Assembly: GCA_028707275.1 (NCBI GenBank)
Contig: JAQTUP010000013.1
Span: 1 to 33,839 of the forward strand
Direction of reading: 5' to 3'
DNA length: 33,839 nucleotides
From: Gallionella sp.
GTDB taxonomy: Bacteria; Pseudomonadota; Gammaproteobacteria; Burkholderiales; Gallionellaceae
Below, one piece after another: positions 1 through 7,020 of this stretch. A program made the translations under genes and the position numbers. The notes under the pieces were generated by a model, which had not been told where the DNA came from, searched no databases, and worked only from the letters and a program-made list of their open reading frames with translations. Positions within the stretch are counted from its first letter, which is position 1, and each line of letters opens with the position of its first letter.

Positions 1-10
1 TATAGCGCGG

Positions 11-42
11 CGCGATAAATCAATCACAAATTCGCGATAAAT
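11..42 (+). repeat. Left-end transposase-site-like repeats (two CGCGATAAAT copies)
   Basis: Two identical 10-bp words begin 22 bp apart, about two helical turns. The same word occurs in inverted orientation at the other edge of the window. TnsB/MuA-type transposases bind several such sites at each end. The identity and spacing are seen directly; the binding role is inferred. Confidence 0.5.
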
Positions 43-111
43 GAATGAAAGAACAATTTGTACATTGTGCAAAAGAATTGTAAAGTCGCCCAAGCATCGG
101 ACGGTTTATCG

Positions 112-282
112 TTACTTTTGAGAAAGTTTTGATTTAGTGAACGGTGGCTCATAGGTCGCCACGGAATCAAGCTGAGGCACTGACACCACCACGCCTTTAT
201 CCAAGTCCAGCAGTACCTGCCCAATTAGTCGTACACCCATCGGGGCTAAATCACGTCGCCATATTAGGCTAAACGCAGGCAC
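112..282 (-). CDS. Possible small protein at the prophage edge, unknown
   Basis: The frame is open from just after a TAA at 322-324 down to a TAA at 112-114. The residues look protein-like (WRRDLAPMGVRLIGQVLLDL, then a PPF segment near the end). A GTG at 282 would give 56 residues and an ATG at 240 would give 42; neither has a strong ribosome binding site. It lies downstream of the tail fibre chaperone on the same strand. It could be a genuine small last gene of the late block or the 3' remnant of a longer gene. I do not recognise the family. Confidence 0.35.
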   Translation of the reverse strand: MPAFSLIWRRDLAPMGVRLIGQVLLDLDKGVVVSVPQLDSVATYEPPFTKSKLSQK

Positions 283-344
283 GTTCTGCGGGAGGTGGCG
301 GTTAGGGGTGGTCGTACACTCTTAACCGTCGCACCGTCTTTTTT

Positions 345-968
345 TTACGGTTGACCATCTAAATAATCAAAATTTTCAATCGCTGCGATGATTGCAAAAT
401 CTAACTCACTGTCAATTTTTGATGCGCGAACTAATACTTTTGCATCTGTTCTTGCCGTCTCAGCCAGGCCTAAAATCGTTGAGTAGTTGACCGAATTAGC
501 CAGTACCTTTTTTGCCCAAACGATCCAATCTGCGATAATTGCCGCTGCCATAAAGGCTTGTTCTCGGGCGGAAAATGGCACTTTTTCCGCGTCTGGCAAT
601 AAGGAATTTCGGATAATAACGTCCGCTAATCCTACTTTAAAATTCCATGTCTGAACTTCTCTTTCAGTCGGGTATCCCGTTTTTTTCGACAAAAACGCTG
701 AGTATCGACTCTCGATCAGGCCTACTGCCTCCGCAACCTTGCGACGGAACGCGTCGGTGTCGGCAGCTTGCTTCTTGCAAATTACACCATTGATATGCTC
801 ATACATCCAGATTGCATCACCTTCTGGCAACTCAAAATCCCCAGCGTATTCAGTATCAGATTCAGTAAGCGTTCCAAGTGCAGTATGCAATTGAAATACG
901 TCGGATTTATCGTCTAACACATTTATCAAGACCAGCTCACCGTTAGTGCGAATAAATATTTTTTTCAT
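345..968 (-). CDS. Probable tail fibre assembly/chaperone protein
   Basis: This 207-residue protein is encoded three bases after the tail fibre gene, the usual place for a fibre chaperone in Mu- and P2-like phages. The N-terminal ~70 residues look like a small beta-rich domain. The remainder is helical and includes a TEREVQTWNFKVG stretch, like the conserved helix in phage fibre-associated proteins that begins with a threonine/glutamate-rich segment and tryptophan. The function is inferred mainly from position; the sequence does not clearly match the classic Mu gpU family. It is probably the last well-supported gene of the leftward late transcript. Confidence 0.5.
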   Translation of the reverse strand: MKKIFIRTNGELVLINVLDDKSDVFQLHTALGTLTESDTEYAGDFELPEGDAIWMYEHINGVICKKQAADTDAFRRKVAEAVGLIESRYSAFLSKKTGYPTEREVQTWNFKVGLADVIIRNSLLPDAEKVPFSAREQAFMAAAIIADWIVWAKKVLANSVNYSTILGLAETARTDAKVLVRASKIDSELDFAIIAAIENFDYLDGQP

Positions 969-971
969 TTT

Positions 972-1877
972 TTAATTCCAGAAAAATTCAACTAATACAT
1001 CCGAAAAGCTAGTAGGGATACCAGACGGCATGGCGATAAATGTAAAGTCACAACCTGTTGTCAGCTTATTAGCTGTTGGGAAGGAGTACGCAGACCAAGG
1101 TTGTTGAGCCATAAATGCTCCGCCAGTGATCCCGTAATGAACATCTGACGCAGGGGTCGCGAACGTGACCCGACCAACGCCTGCAGAGACAACCACAGCT
1201 GTTGATATATTAAATGAGTGACGGACTGCACCTGTTGTTTGATCCAATACAATCCATGCCTTTGCGGAGCCTTCTGTCCCACCCCCGACTTGTTCCCAAG
1301 AAGAATAAACTTTGGTGCCAGATAAACTATCCGTCGTGCAGATTGACTTCCATTCTCGATGGTCATACAAACTATGGAACTTATACTCAGCAAAAATATA
1401 CCCGCCGTTTGGAACCGCAGGAATAGACGTCACACGATGCCTAGACACGACCAGACGAGCGTAGCCAACATACCCGGCAGGGATATTTGCCGATCCAGCT
1501 GTATCAAAATCAGCGTCGGTATCCTCAACAATTGAGTATGGATCAACACCTGATCCAAGATACCGTCTCACACGCAGACCGTCTGGATTTTTACCCGCCC
1601 CTGACAACTGATTTAAGACCCAATCCGCCGTTATTGATACACCAGCCTCCGCCGCAATGATCGCGGATATAGCAGCTCTCAGCTGCGTCCTCGATAGAGG
1701 ATTTAACGCGACTCCCGTCGATTCAATTACATTGCAAACTTCTTCTTGTAAAGCATTCATAGCCGCTGGCGACATCTGCGTCGCGGCCGTGTTGGTCGAA
1801 GGATTACCGCCCGTATAACCATGCTTCCCTGCGCCAAACATATCGACCGCTTTGCTGGCCGTATTGATCCGCTCCAT
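972..1877 (-). CDS. Tail fibre protein
   Basis: A 301-residue protein that should form the receptor-binding fibre attached to the baseplate. The N-terminus (MERINTASKAVDMFGAGKHG, then a GGNPSTNTAATQMSPAAMNALQEE segment, residues ~22-46) is the typical start of phage tail fibres and tail collars that dock on the baseplate. The C-terminal ~200 residues are rich in Gly, Ser, Thr and aromatics and would be the variable tip. It is short compared with many fibres, so the virion may carry stubby fibres or a single host-range module. It follows the gp48-like gene after 8 bases and precedes the putative chaperone. Confidence 0.8.
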   Translation of the reverse strand: MERINTASKAVDMFGAGKHGYTGGNPSTNTAATQMSPAAMNALQEEVCNVIESTGVALNPLSRTQLRAAISAIIAAEAGVSITADWVLNQLSGAGKNPDGLRVRRYLGSGVDPYSIVEDTDADFDTAGSANIPAGYVGYARLVVSRHRVTSIPAVPNGGYIFAEYKFHSLYDHREWKSICTTDSLSGTKVYSSWEQVGGGTEGSAKAWIVLDQTTGAVRHSFNISTAVVVSAGVGRVTFATPASDVHYGITGGAFMAQQPWSAYSFPTANKLTTGCDFTFIAMPSGIPTSFSDVLVEFFWN

Positions 1878-1885
1878 TAAAACTC

Positions 1886-2455
1886 CTAAACGTAATTAAA
1901 AATTGCCAACGTGTGTGCAGGCTTTATCTTGTTAATGCGACAGACTAAACCACCCGTATCCCATGTCGCCAAGGCATCCTGACACGAACCCTCGCAGTTC
2001 GCATAATGAATAGGCAGTCCACCAGGAATGTTAAGACGAAAGGCAAATAACCATTCCTGGCTATTCACGAACTGCTCACAATCCCCCACACACGTCGCCA
2101 TGGTAAAAGTATCGACCGTCACACCTAAATAACCCATCTGCGCACAGGACTGAATCAGCCACGCAACAGATGACCCACCTTTGGTCATCAATTTCGCTGC
2201 CAGCCGAGTTCGCCGCGCATCGATATTTGAGGCCTCTACCCCAGCGCAAGCGTCGGGCAAACCCGCCACCCGCTCCCAGTCATCAATCGTCAAATAACAG
2301 GTGCGTGGGTCTGACTCTGCGATCAAGTTGTCGGCATAAGACTGAACGAGATCAAGAGAAACACCTTCAGCCGCAAGCTGCGCCGATAACACTCTCCCCG
2401 CTGTGTCATAACTGCGATAGGGGAGAAGCTGCTTTAATAAGTCAACGTGGCGCAT
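1886..2455 (-). CDS. Mu gp48-like baseplate protein (DUF2313/YmfQ family)
   Basis: 189 residues. The N-terminus (MRHVDLLKQLLPYRSYD..) and the segment around residues 45-65 (ESDPRTCYLTIDDWERVAGLPD) are characteristic of the YmfQ/DUF2313 family, which corresponds to Mu gp48. It lies between the baseplate J-like protein and the fibre, as in Mu. The family is thought to help connect the fibre to the baseplate wedge. Three cysteines in the C-terminal half (VGDCEQF, ANCEGSCQDA) could stabilise the fold. It is separated from gp47 by only two bases, so translation is probably coupled. Confidence 0.85.
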   Translation of the reverse strand: MRHVDLLKQLLPYRSYDTAGRVLSAQLAAEGVSLDLVQSYADNLIAESDPRTCYLTIDDWERVAGLPDACAGVEASNIDARRTRLAAKLMTKGGSSVAWLIQSCAQMGYLGVTVDTFTMATCVGDCEQFVNSQEWLFAFRLNIPGGLPIHYANCEGSCQDALATWDTGGLVCRINKIKPAHTLAIFNYV

Positions 2456-2457
2456 GG

Positions 2458-3516
2458 CTAAAACAATGACACCGTGCCCAATATCGCCAATTCCACCGCC
2501 GTGGCGTCCGTGCGCGGATAAACATCTGTGGTCGGGGCAACGATCACCACATTGACAACGCCAACTACTTCCATCATCAATGCAACTAGACGGTTAAGGT
2601 AAACAGGCTCACCAACTTGCAGTCGGTTAAAGTAATCAGATAACACCGCATTCACTTTGATAACGGCATCGGCATACGTGATACCTAATAGCGTCAAGAT
2701 GGCATTGACATCGACAGCAATGGTCATAGGTTTAATCACCAGAACATCCGCCGTCACAGGTTTAACCATATTGATATGGGTTTGTACGGCTAACACCAAC
2801 GCGTCGGAAGGAATACCGCCCAATGTTTCAATGGCTACATCCACGGTTCCGCCCCCACGTCTGGCGGGGAACACATAAGCGTCTGTTACGCCTGGCACTT
2901 CTTTTGCCCAGCGTTTGTAATCTGCAACACTGCCCCCTGAAGGTGGATTGCGAATCTCGTCTAAGATGCGAATGGCCAACTCCGCATCGGATTCCATGTT
3001 GGTACCGCCAGACAGAGCCGTAATCGTTGCGGAGGATTGCACGCCCACGGGTGCGGCGATAAACGACAATACCGCGCTCACGGGCAAGTTCCCCGCTACG
3101 CCAGCCGATGCCGCCATAATCGGCAAACTGCCTGCGCCTGAAACATCCAATGTGATTGTCGCGGTCGCAACAAACTGCACCCCAGCGGCATCGACCAATT
3201 GCGCACCCAACGTCACGACACTATCTGCTACCCCAGAAACAGTACAAAAGCCTGTTGAGACGTTAGCTTGTTTACGGGATAAGTTGTGCCATGTGGCATG
3301 GCGATCAAGATTTAATGAGTCCGCTGTGTCGGGGAATAACTGCCTAAAAATCCAAGATTGATGCTGATACAGCCCCTCGTTTGCCGCCGCAAGTGCGGAT
3401 GCGCGCACAAAAAAATCCGAATCAACCCCGACCGCTGCATCGGGCAATAAGGCTTGATAATCGCGCAATAGCGAGGCACGAGACTCATCAAAAGTGGGGA
3501 TAGGAAATGGCATCAC
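2458..3516 (-). CDS. Baseplate J-like protein (Mu gp47)
   Basis: 352 residues, the normal size for Mu gp47/P2 gpJ baseplate wedge proteins. The N-terminal MMPFPIPTFDESRASLLRDYQALLPDA motif and the middle section (VSAVLSFIAAPVGVQSSATITALSGGTNMESDAELAIRILDEIRNPPSGGS) are diagnostic of the Baseplate_J family. The start codon overlaps the end of the gp46-like gene by four bases. It assembles the wedges around the tail tip that trigger sheath contraction. Confidence 0.92.
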   Translation of the reverse strand: MMPFPIPTFDESRASLLRDYQALLPDAAVGVDSDFFVRASALAAANEGLYQHQSWIFRQLFPDTADSLNLDRHATWHNLSRKQANVSTGFCTVSGVADSVVTLGAQLVDAAGVQFVATATITLDVSGAGSLPIMAASAGVAGNLPVSAVLSFIAAPVGVQSSATITALSGGTNMESDAELAIRILDEIRNPPSGGSVADYKRWAKEVPGVTDAYVFPARRGGGTVDVAIETLGGIPSDALVLAVQTHINMVKPVTADVLVIKPMTIAVDVNAILTLLGITYADAVIKVNAVLSDYFNRLQVGEPVYLNRLVALMMEVVGVVNVVIVAPTTDVYPRTDATAVELAILGTVSLF

Positions 3517-3884
3517 GCAACCTTCATAAATTGATTGAACACGACCTTCGCACCCGTTGACGCGATGACCTCGACAGACAACAAAGCTCTACCGTTATGC
3601 GGCTGTTGCACCGAAGTCGTCATCGACTTAACGCGGCCATCATCAATCAAAGGTCGCAATGCCATCTCGACAAACTGCCGAGCCAGTATGCCCACGCGGG
3701 ATACATCCTTTTCGCGTTCGAGTTCGTGCAATCGGCTACCCAAGGTTTTGTCCGCCCACCAACAACCCAGCGGCGTCACCAATCGCAAATAAATAGCGTT
3801 AGCCAACCCGCCCGCTGGGTCTTTTGCAAGCAATCCGCCGATCAAACTATAGTCGGCGGTGGCGGGGTCTAGGTAAGTTGTCAT
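3513..3884 (-). CDS. Mu gp46-like baseplate protein
   Basis: 123 residues. LDPATADYSLIGGLLAKDPAGGLANAIYLRLVTPLGCWWADKTLGSRLHEL is the standard N-terminal portion of the GP46 family, a baseplate wedge component analogous to P2 gpW/T4 gp25. The start ATG lies only seven bases downstream of the -10-like hexamer of a late-promoter-like element (3892-3936), with no Shine-Dalgarno sequence, so a leaderless mRNA is possible. The gene overlaps gp47 by four bases. Confidence 0.88.
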   Translation of the reverse strand: MTTYLDPATADYSLIGGLLAKDPAGGLANAIYLRLVTPLGCWWADKTLGSRLHELEREKDVSRVGILARQFVEMALRPLIDDGRVKSMTTSVQQPHNGRALLSVEVIASTGAKVVFNQFMKVA

Positions 3885-3891
3885 GGTACGC

Positions 3892-3936
3892 AGTTTACGC
3901 GTGCGCGGGACGGGATGTAAGACGGAAACATTTCCG
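3892..3936 (-). promoter_or_regulatory. Late promoter-like element, copy 1 (upstream of gp46)
   Basis: In the minus-strand sense: palindrome CGGAAATGTTTCCG (3936-3923), TCTTAC, 19 bp, then TAAACT (3897-3892). The same architecture with identical spacing occurs at 6923-6967, 15348-15392 and 26917-26961. The palindrome starts one base after the stop codon of the spike gene. I infer an activator-dependent late promoter with a weak -35 region. Confidence 0.72.
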
Positions 3937-3937
3937 C

Positions 3938-4519
3938 TTACATGGGCTGACTTGGCGTACTGGTGTTTCCGCCTTGCGGGTCAGTGTGAGTATGCCCATC
4001 GTAAGCCGTGCGCATATTTGCCATGCTCTTATTGCCAAGGTCGGAGATATTGCCCTGCGCCACAAGGTTTTGCGCGACATTGACGTTCCCCGTGGCGGTG
4101 ACTTGCGGGGTGTCTAGGGTGATGCTTGGGGTATTGGTAAAGGTGATCGGATTGCCGCCGCCATTCACCACAATGCCGTCACGGGTCAAGATGATGGACT
4201 GCCCAAGGTCGTCATAAATGCCGCACTCACCTGATTTGAGGGACTTGACGCGATAGCTGCCGTGTTCAGTGGCGACGATGATGCCGTGCGAGGTTTTACC
4301 GCCCAAAGGGAGTACCACGCACACGCTGCCCGCTGGTGGGTTAGAGGTGAAACCATAATGCTGCATCAACTCTGCGCCTTGCAACACCTCGCCAGCCACG
4401 CCATGCGCCTGCACTAACTGGATCGCTGCCGCCGCGTTGACCAACACGATTTCACCCCGAAAAGCGAGGCGAATGCGGGCGGCGGCTTGGGCGACGTGGC
4501 GTTGGATTTCTTTAATCAT
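3938..4519 (-). CDS. Baseplate assembly protein V / central spike (Mu gp45)
   Basis: 193 residues, matching Mu gp45 in size. The N-terminus is helical. It is followed by an OB-fold-like region (residues ~55-100, VCVVLPLGGKTSHGIIVATEHGSYRVKSLKSGECGIYDDLGQSIILTRDG). The C-terminus has beta-helix character and ends in a Gly/Thr-rich tip (DGHTHTDPQGGNTSTPS), where the HTH residues recall the metal-binding HxH motif of Mu and P2 spikes. It pierces the outer membrane at infection. It lies ten bases after the gp44-like hub gene. Confidence 0.88.
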   Translation of the reverse strand: MIKEIQRHVAQAAARIRLAFRGEIVLVNAAAAIQLVQAHGVAGEVLQGAELMQHYGFTSNPPAGSVCVVLPLGGKTSHGIIVATEHGSYRVKSLKSGECGIYDDLGQSIILTRDGIVVNGGGNPITFTNTPSITLDTPQVTATGNVNVAQNLVAQGNISDLGNKSMANMRTAYDGHTHTDPQGGNTSTPSQPM

Positions 4520-4528
4520 GGCGGCATA

Positions 4529-5665
4529 TCAATTAGAGAAAGTGGTTTGTACAGGCGCGGCGTTTTTACCGCGTCGATGGGTGTTTTTATGCGGGTGCGC
4601 ATCCAACTGCCACAACCCATCGCGCTTGAGTTTTAGCTCGGTGGTCTGCCCGCCGTCTCGCCCACCTACCAATGTCCGCCCCATCACAAACCAAATCTCG
4701 CCGTCGATATTGTACTGGTCAATGATGACTTTGACGCGTTGCCCTGGAGTCCAGGGAGTACCGTTTTCGGTGCGGTGTCCGCGCACTTTAATAGTTAGGT
4801 TATCGGCTTCCAGCAAGCCGTCCGAGAGCAACTTAGCGGCGCGATTCTTGGCAATTTTTGCGGTGTCGCATTCGTGGTCGGTAACAAAATGCGGGCGGTA
4901 TAGCCCGACTTGCGCGCTGATTGCACGGGCTAAAATTCCGCGATGCCCACCTGATTTAGCTGTGCCAGGGGTTTGACCTAGCACCGCCACTTCGGAGTAA
5001 ACATCGTGCAAACAGCGGCTACGGTGCGCCGATAAAATGTTGTTTTGCTCAGGCTTAATCATGCGCATTATCAGCTTACCCACGGGCGTGGTGGTGTAAT
5101 CAGGTCGGCCAATCACCAACATCCCTGACGGTTCAAACCACGGATACAGCCCGTTGGCTTCGGCGGCACGTTGTAAGGCTGACCATGCGGTATCCCCTGG
5201 TTCAACATTGACCTTGGTGCGCGTCAGCGGGTCACTGGCATCAATGCGCACTTGGGTAATCCCGAACGGAGAGACTATTTTTTTTACCAATGCGGGCAAG
5301 GAAATTTGTTCAGCGGTAAAAATCGGTGCGGAGCAATCCAACAACTGCCCCGCCATATCACGCCCCGCCAAGTCAATGCTGTGACTGGTTTTAGATATAT
5401 CCTCGTCTAGACTATCCACTACGCCGCGCATCACCATATCATCCCCTAGCCGTACATCGACCTTCGCCCATGGTAGGGCGGCAGTCAGGGCGGGGGGTAA
5501 TTGGATGCGCTTTCCGCTCGGTAACGTCAGCGCGGTCATGCCGCCTAGGCTGACACTCCACGCATCCGCTGGGGTCATCAAATCAGATTCGATGCGGTAG
5601 TTTTTCCAGTCAGCGTGTGTGTTGCCGCCAATGGTTAAGGTGATGGTGTCACTGGGCGTAGGCAT
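4529..5665 (-). CDS. Baseplate hub / tail protein gp44-like (gpD family)
   Basis: 378 residues, the normal length for the Mu gp44 hub. It begins MPTPSDTITLTIGGNTHADWKNYRIESDLMTPADAWSVSLG, as typical gp44 hubs do. Motifs include WSALQRAAEANGLYPWFEPSGMLVIGRP (residues ~160-187), a conserved part of Mu-type hub proteins. It forms the trimeric hub between tube and spike. The gene overlaps gp43 by 17 bases and is followed by the spike. Confidence 0.88.
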   Translation of the reverse strand: MPTPSDTITLTIGGNTHADWKNYRIESDLMTPADAWSVSLGGMTALTLPSGKRIQLPPALTAALPWAKVDVRLGDDMVMRGVVDSLDEDISKTSHSIDLAGRDMAGQLLDCSAPIFTAEQISLPALVKKIVSPFGITQVRIDASDPLTRTKVNVEPGDTAWSALQRAAEANGLYPWFEPSGMLVIGRPDYTTTPVGKLIMRMIKPEQNNILSAHRSRCLHDVYSEVAVLGQTPGTAKSGGHRGILARAISAQVGLYRPHFVTDHECDTAKIAKNRAAKLLSDGLLEADNLTIKVRGHRTENGTPWTPGQRVKVIIDQYNIDGEIWFVMGRTLVGGRDGGQTTELKLKRDGLWQLDAHPHKNTHRRGKNAAPVQTTFSN

Positions 5666-6848
5666 TGAGCACCTGTCCGCGTGGGATAAAGTTCGGTAAG
5701 GGGAGGTTATTCAGGCGCAACAACTCCGCTGCGCGGGTATGGTCTGCATACCAATGATGCGCCAGTAGGCGCAGACAGGAATCAAACTCAACTACCCGCT
5801 GTGTCATGGGTGGGCGCGCCAACAACGCGGCGCGCAAGGCGATTTGCACACTTGCGGCAACATTCTTAAACGATTCAATTAAGGCTTGATTATCCAGCGG
5901 CGACGACGTGCGCAGCGTGGTAATCACCGCTTGCAAATTCGTGCGCGCCACAGCAGCGATTGACTCCAATTGCATCGGGGTCGCCGTTGGGAGAGTTTGT
6001 TCCTGGGCAAATACCACCGCAGCCGCGTCAGCCAGTGCCAATGCCGCAACAGATTGCGCTTGCAGGGCGACCAGCGCGTTATCCGACAAATTGATTGAGT
6101 ACGAAGGCGCAGTATTGGCAACGGGCTGCCCCGCAGCAATCAAAGAGCTTTGCACATTGTCAAAAGACTGAATGTTTGCCACCGCAGCAAAAGCCAGCAG
6201 TTGCACCGCTTGCACGCAGGCGGTGAGGTCAGTGATTAGCACAGCGGGCGTTGCCATCAAATCTAAGCCAGAAGACTGTACGCCGTTGACCACACTGCGG
6301 AATTGGGCGAGGGTTTGTTCCACTTGGGCGCGCATCGCCTCAATCCGCGCCACTTTACCTTCCGTGGTGATTGCCGACACTTTGTGGGCATAGTCATCTG
6401 CCAACAGCGAGGTGGTCGAGTCCACTGCCGTGCCGACCGCTGCGATTTCGGCTTGTTTTAAGGTCAGGTCAAAAAAGGGATTATGCGGGGCGGTTTCAAC
6501 AAATGAGATTTCAAGCTGCGCTTGATCGGGCGATTCGGCATCATGCACAGGGCGATAACTTGCCACTTGCACTTGCATCCGTCCGAAGACGGGGTGAACA
6601 AACTCACCACTGCCAGCGGTATCCAACGCAGCCATAAGTTGGTCTAGCTGGGTTTCATAGTCCGCGCCATAAATCAGCGTCTTGACCGTCACCTTCCACG
6701 CGTTCGCGCCCAAGTCCTCCACCTCTGCACCGTCGCGGTAGGGGTAGGCGTGTTCCACCAGCGCACGCGAGGACTCGTCATTGGTGCTGATGCAATCAAA
6801 GCGCACGCCACGGAACTGGCAATCTTGTAGGGTGGTATTCCAAGTCAT
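5649..6848 (-). CDS. gp43-like DNA circularisation protein N-domain protein
   Basis: 399 residues. The first ~90 residues (MTWNTTLQDCQFRGVRFDCISTNDESSRALVEHAYPYRDGAEVEDLGANAWKVTV) match the DNA_circ_N family, which corresponds to Mu gp43, product of gene N. The remainder is alanine-rich and helical. Despite the family name, in Mu-like phages this is a tail/baseplate protein associated with the tube distal end. Its N-terminal domain is LysM/gp53-like in fold by family knowledge. It is the first gene after a terminator and a late promoter-like element, with a ~75-base leader and no strong ribosome binding site. Confidence 0.85.
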   Translation of the reverse strand: MTWNTTLQDCQFRGVRFDCISTNDESSRALVEHAYPYRDGAEVEDLGANAWKVTVKTLIYGADYETQLDQLMAALDTAGSGEFVHPVFGRMQVQVASYRPVHDAESPDQAQLEISFVETAPHNPFFDLTLKQAEIAAVGTAVDSTTSLLADDYAHKVSAITTEGKVARIEAMRAQVEQTLAQFRSVVNGVQSSGLDLMATPAVLITDLTACVQAVQLLAFAAVANIQSFDNVQSSLIAAGQPVANTAPSYSINLSDNALVALQAQSVAALALADAAAVVFAQEQTLPTATPMQLESIAAVARTNLQAVITTLRTSSPLDNQALIESFKNVAASVQIALRAALLARPPMTQRVVEFDSCLRLLAHHWYADHTRAAELLRLNNLPLPNFIPRGQVLNAYAQ

Positions 6849-6868
6849 AGCAGGTTAGTTGGTAGCCA

Positions 6869-6889
6869 TTAGTCGTTAGTCGTTAGTTA
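6869..6889. repeat. Short tandem heptamer repeat (TTAGTCG)
   Basis: TTAGTCG occurs at 6869-6875 and 6876-6882 and is followed by the near-copy TTAGTTA. It lies in the leader between the late promoter-like element and gp43. It may be polymerase slippage with no function. Confidence 0.5.
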
Positions 6890-6922
6890 ATCGGAAAATC
6901 AGTCGTGTGATTGGAGTGGCGA

Positions 6923-6967
6923 AGGTTACGCGTGCGCGAGGGGTTAGGTAAGACGGAAACGTTTCCG
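6923..6967 (-). promoter_or_regulatory. Late promoter-like element, copy 2 (upstream of gp43, PP equivalent)
   Basis: In the minus-strand sense: perfect 14-bp palindrome CGGAAACGTTTCCG (6967-6954), TCTTAC, 19 bp, TAACCT (6928-6923). This is the cleanest copy of the four. It sits directly behind a terminator that closes the tape measure transcript. In Mu, a late promoter (PP) lies at the equivalent position. Confidence 0.78.
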
Positions 6968-6976
6968 CTTGCTGAC

Positions 6977-7000
6977 AAAAAGCCCGCGCAGGGCGGGCTT
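6977..7000 (-). terminator. Rho-independent terminator after the tape measure gene
   Basis: In the minus-strand sense: stem AAGCCCGC / GCGGGCTT (7000-6993 and 6987-6980) with a five-base loop, ending in a TTTTT tract (6981-6977). It lies 20 bases after the tape measure stop and immediately before the gp43 late promoter. Confidence 0.82.
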
Positions 7001-7020
7001 AATGGGGGAATAAATAACGG

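Larger units (their letters stand above)
1..344. other. Left terminal region of the prophage, mostly non-coding
   Basis: The outer ~110 bases hold two direct copies of CGCGATAAAT (11-20 and 33-42, 22 bp apart). The same word occurs inverted near the right edge of the window, as expected for transposase-binding ends. A TTGTGCAA-type word lies at 65-72. The inner part contains a possible short minus-strand reading frame, listed separately. A run of eight T at 339-346 follows the stop codon of the last tail gene, but I see no convincing hairpin beside it. I cannot fix the exact terminal nucleotide. By comparison with the right end, the true terminus may lie a few bases outside the window. Confidence 0.5.

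Noticed and set aside
24..224. 66-residue minus-strand frame with many Trp and Cys
   Set aside because: Composition is unlike a real protein and it runs through the left-end repeats; the overlapping frame at 112-282 is more protein-like.
339..346. A8 slippery run at the end of the fibre chaperone gene
   Set aside because: It begins within the stop codon and neither downstream frame continues as a recognisable extension, so there is no case for frameshifting.
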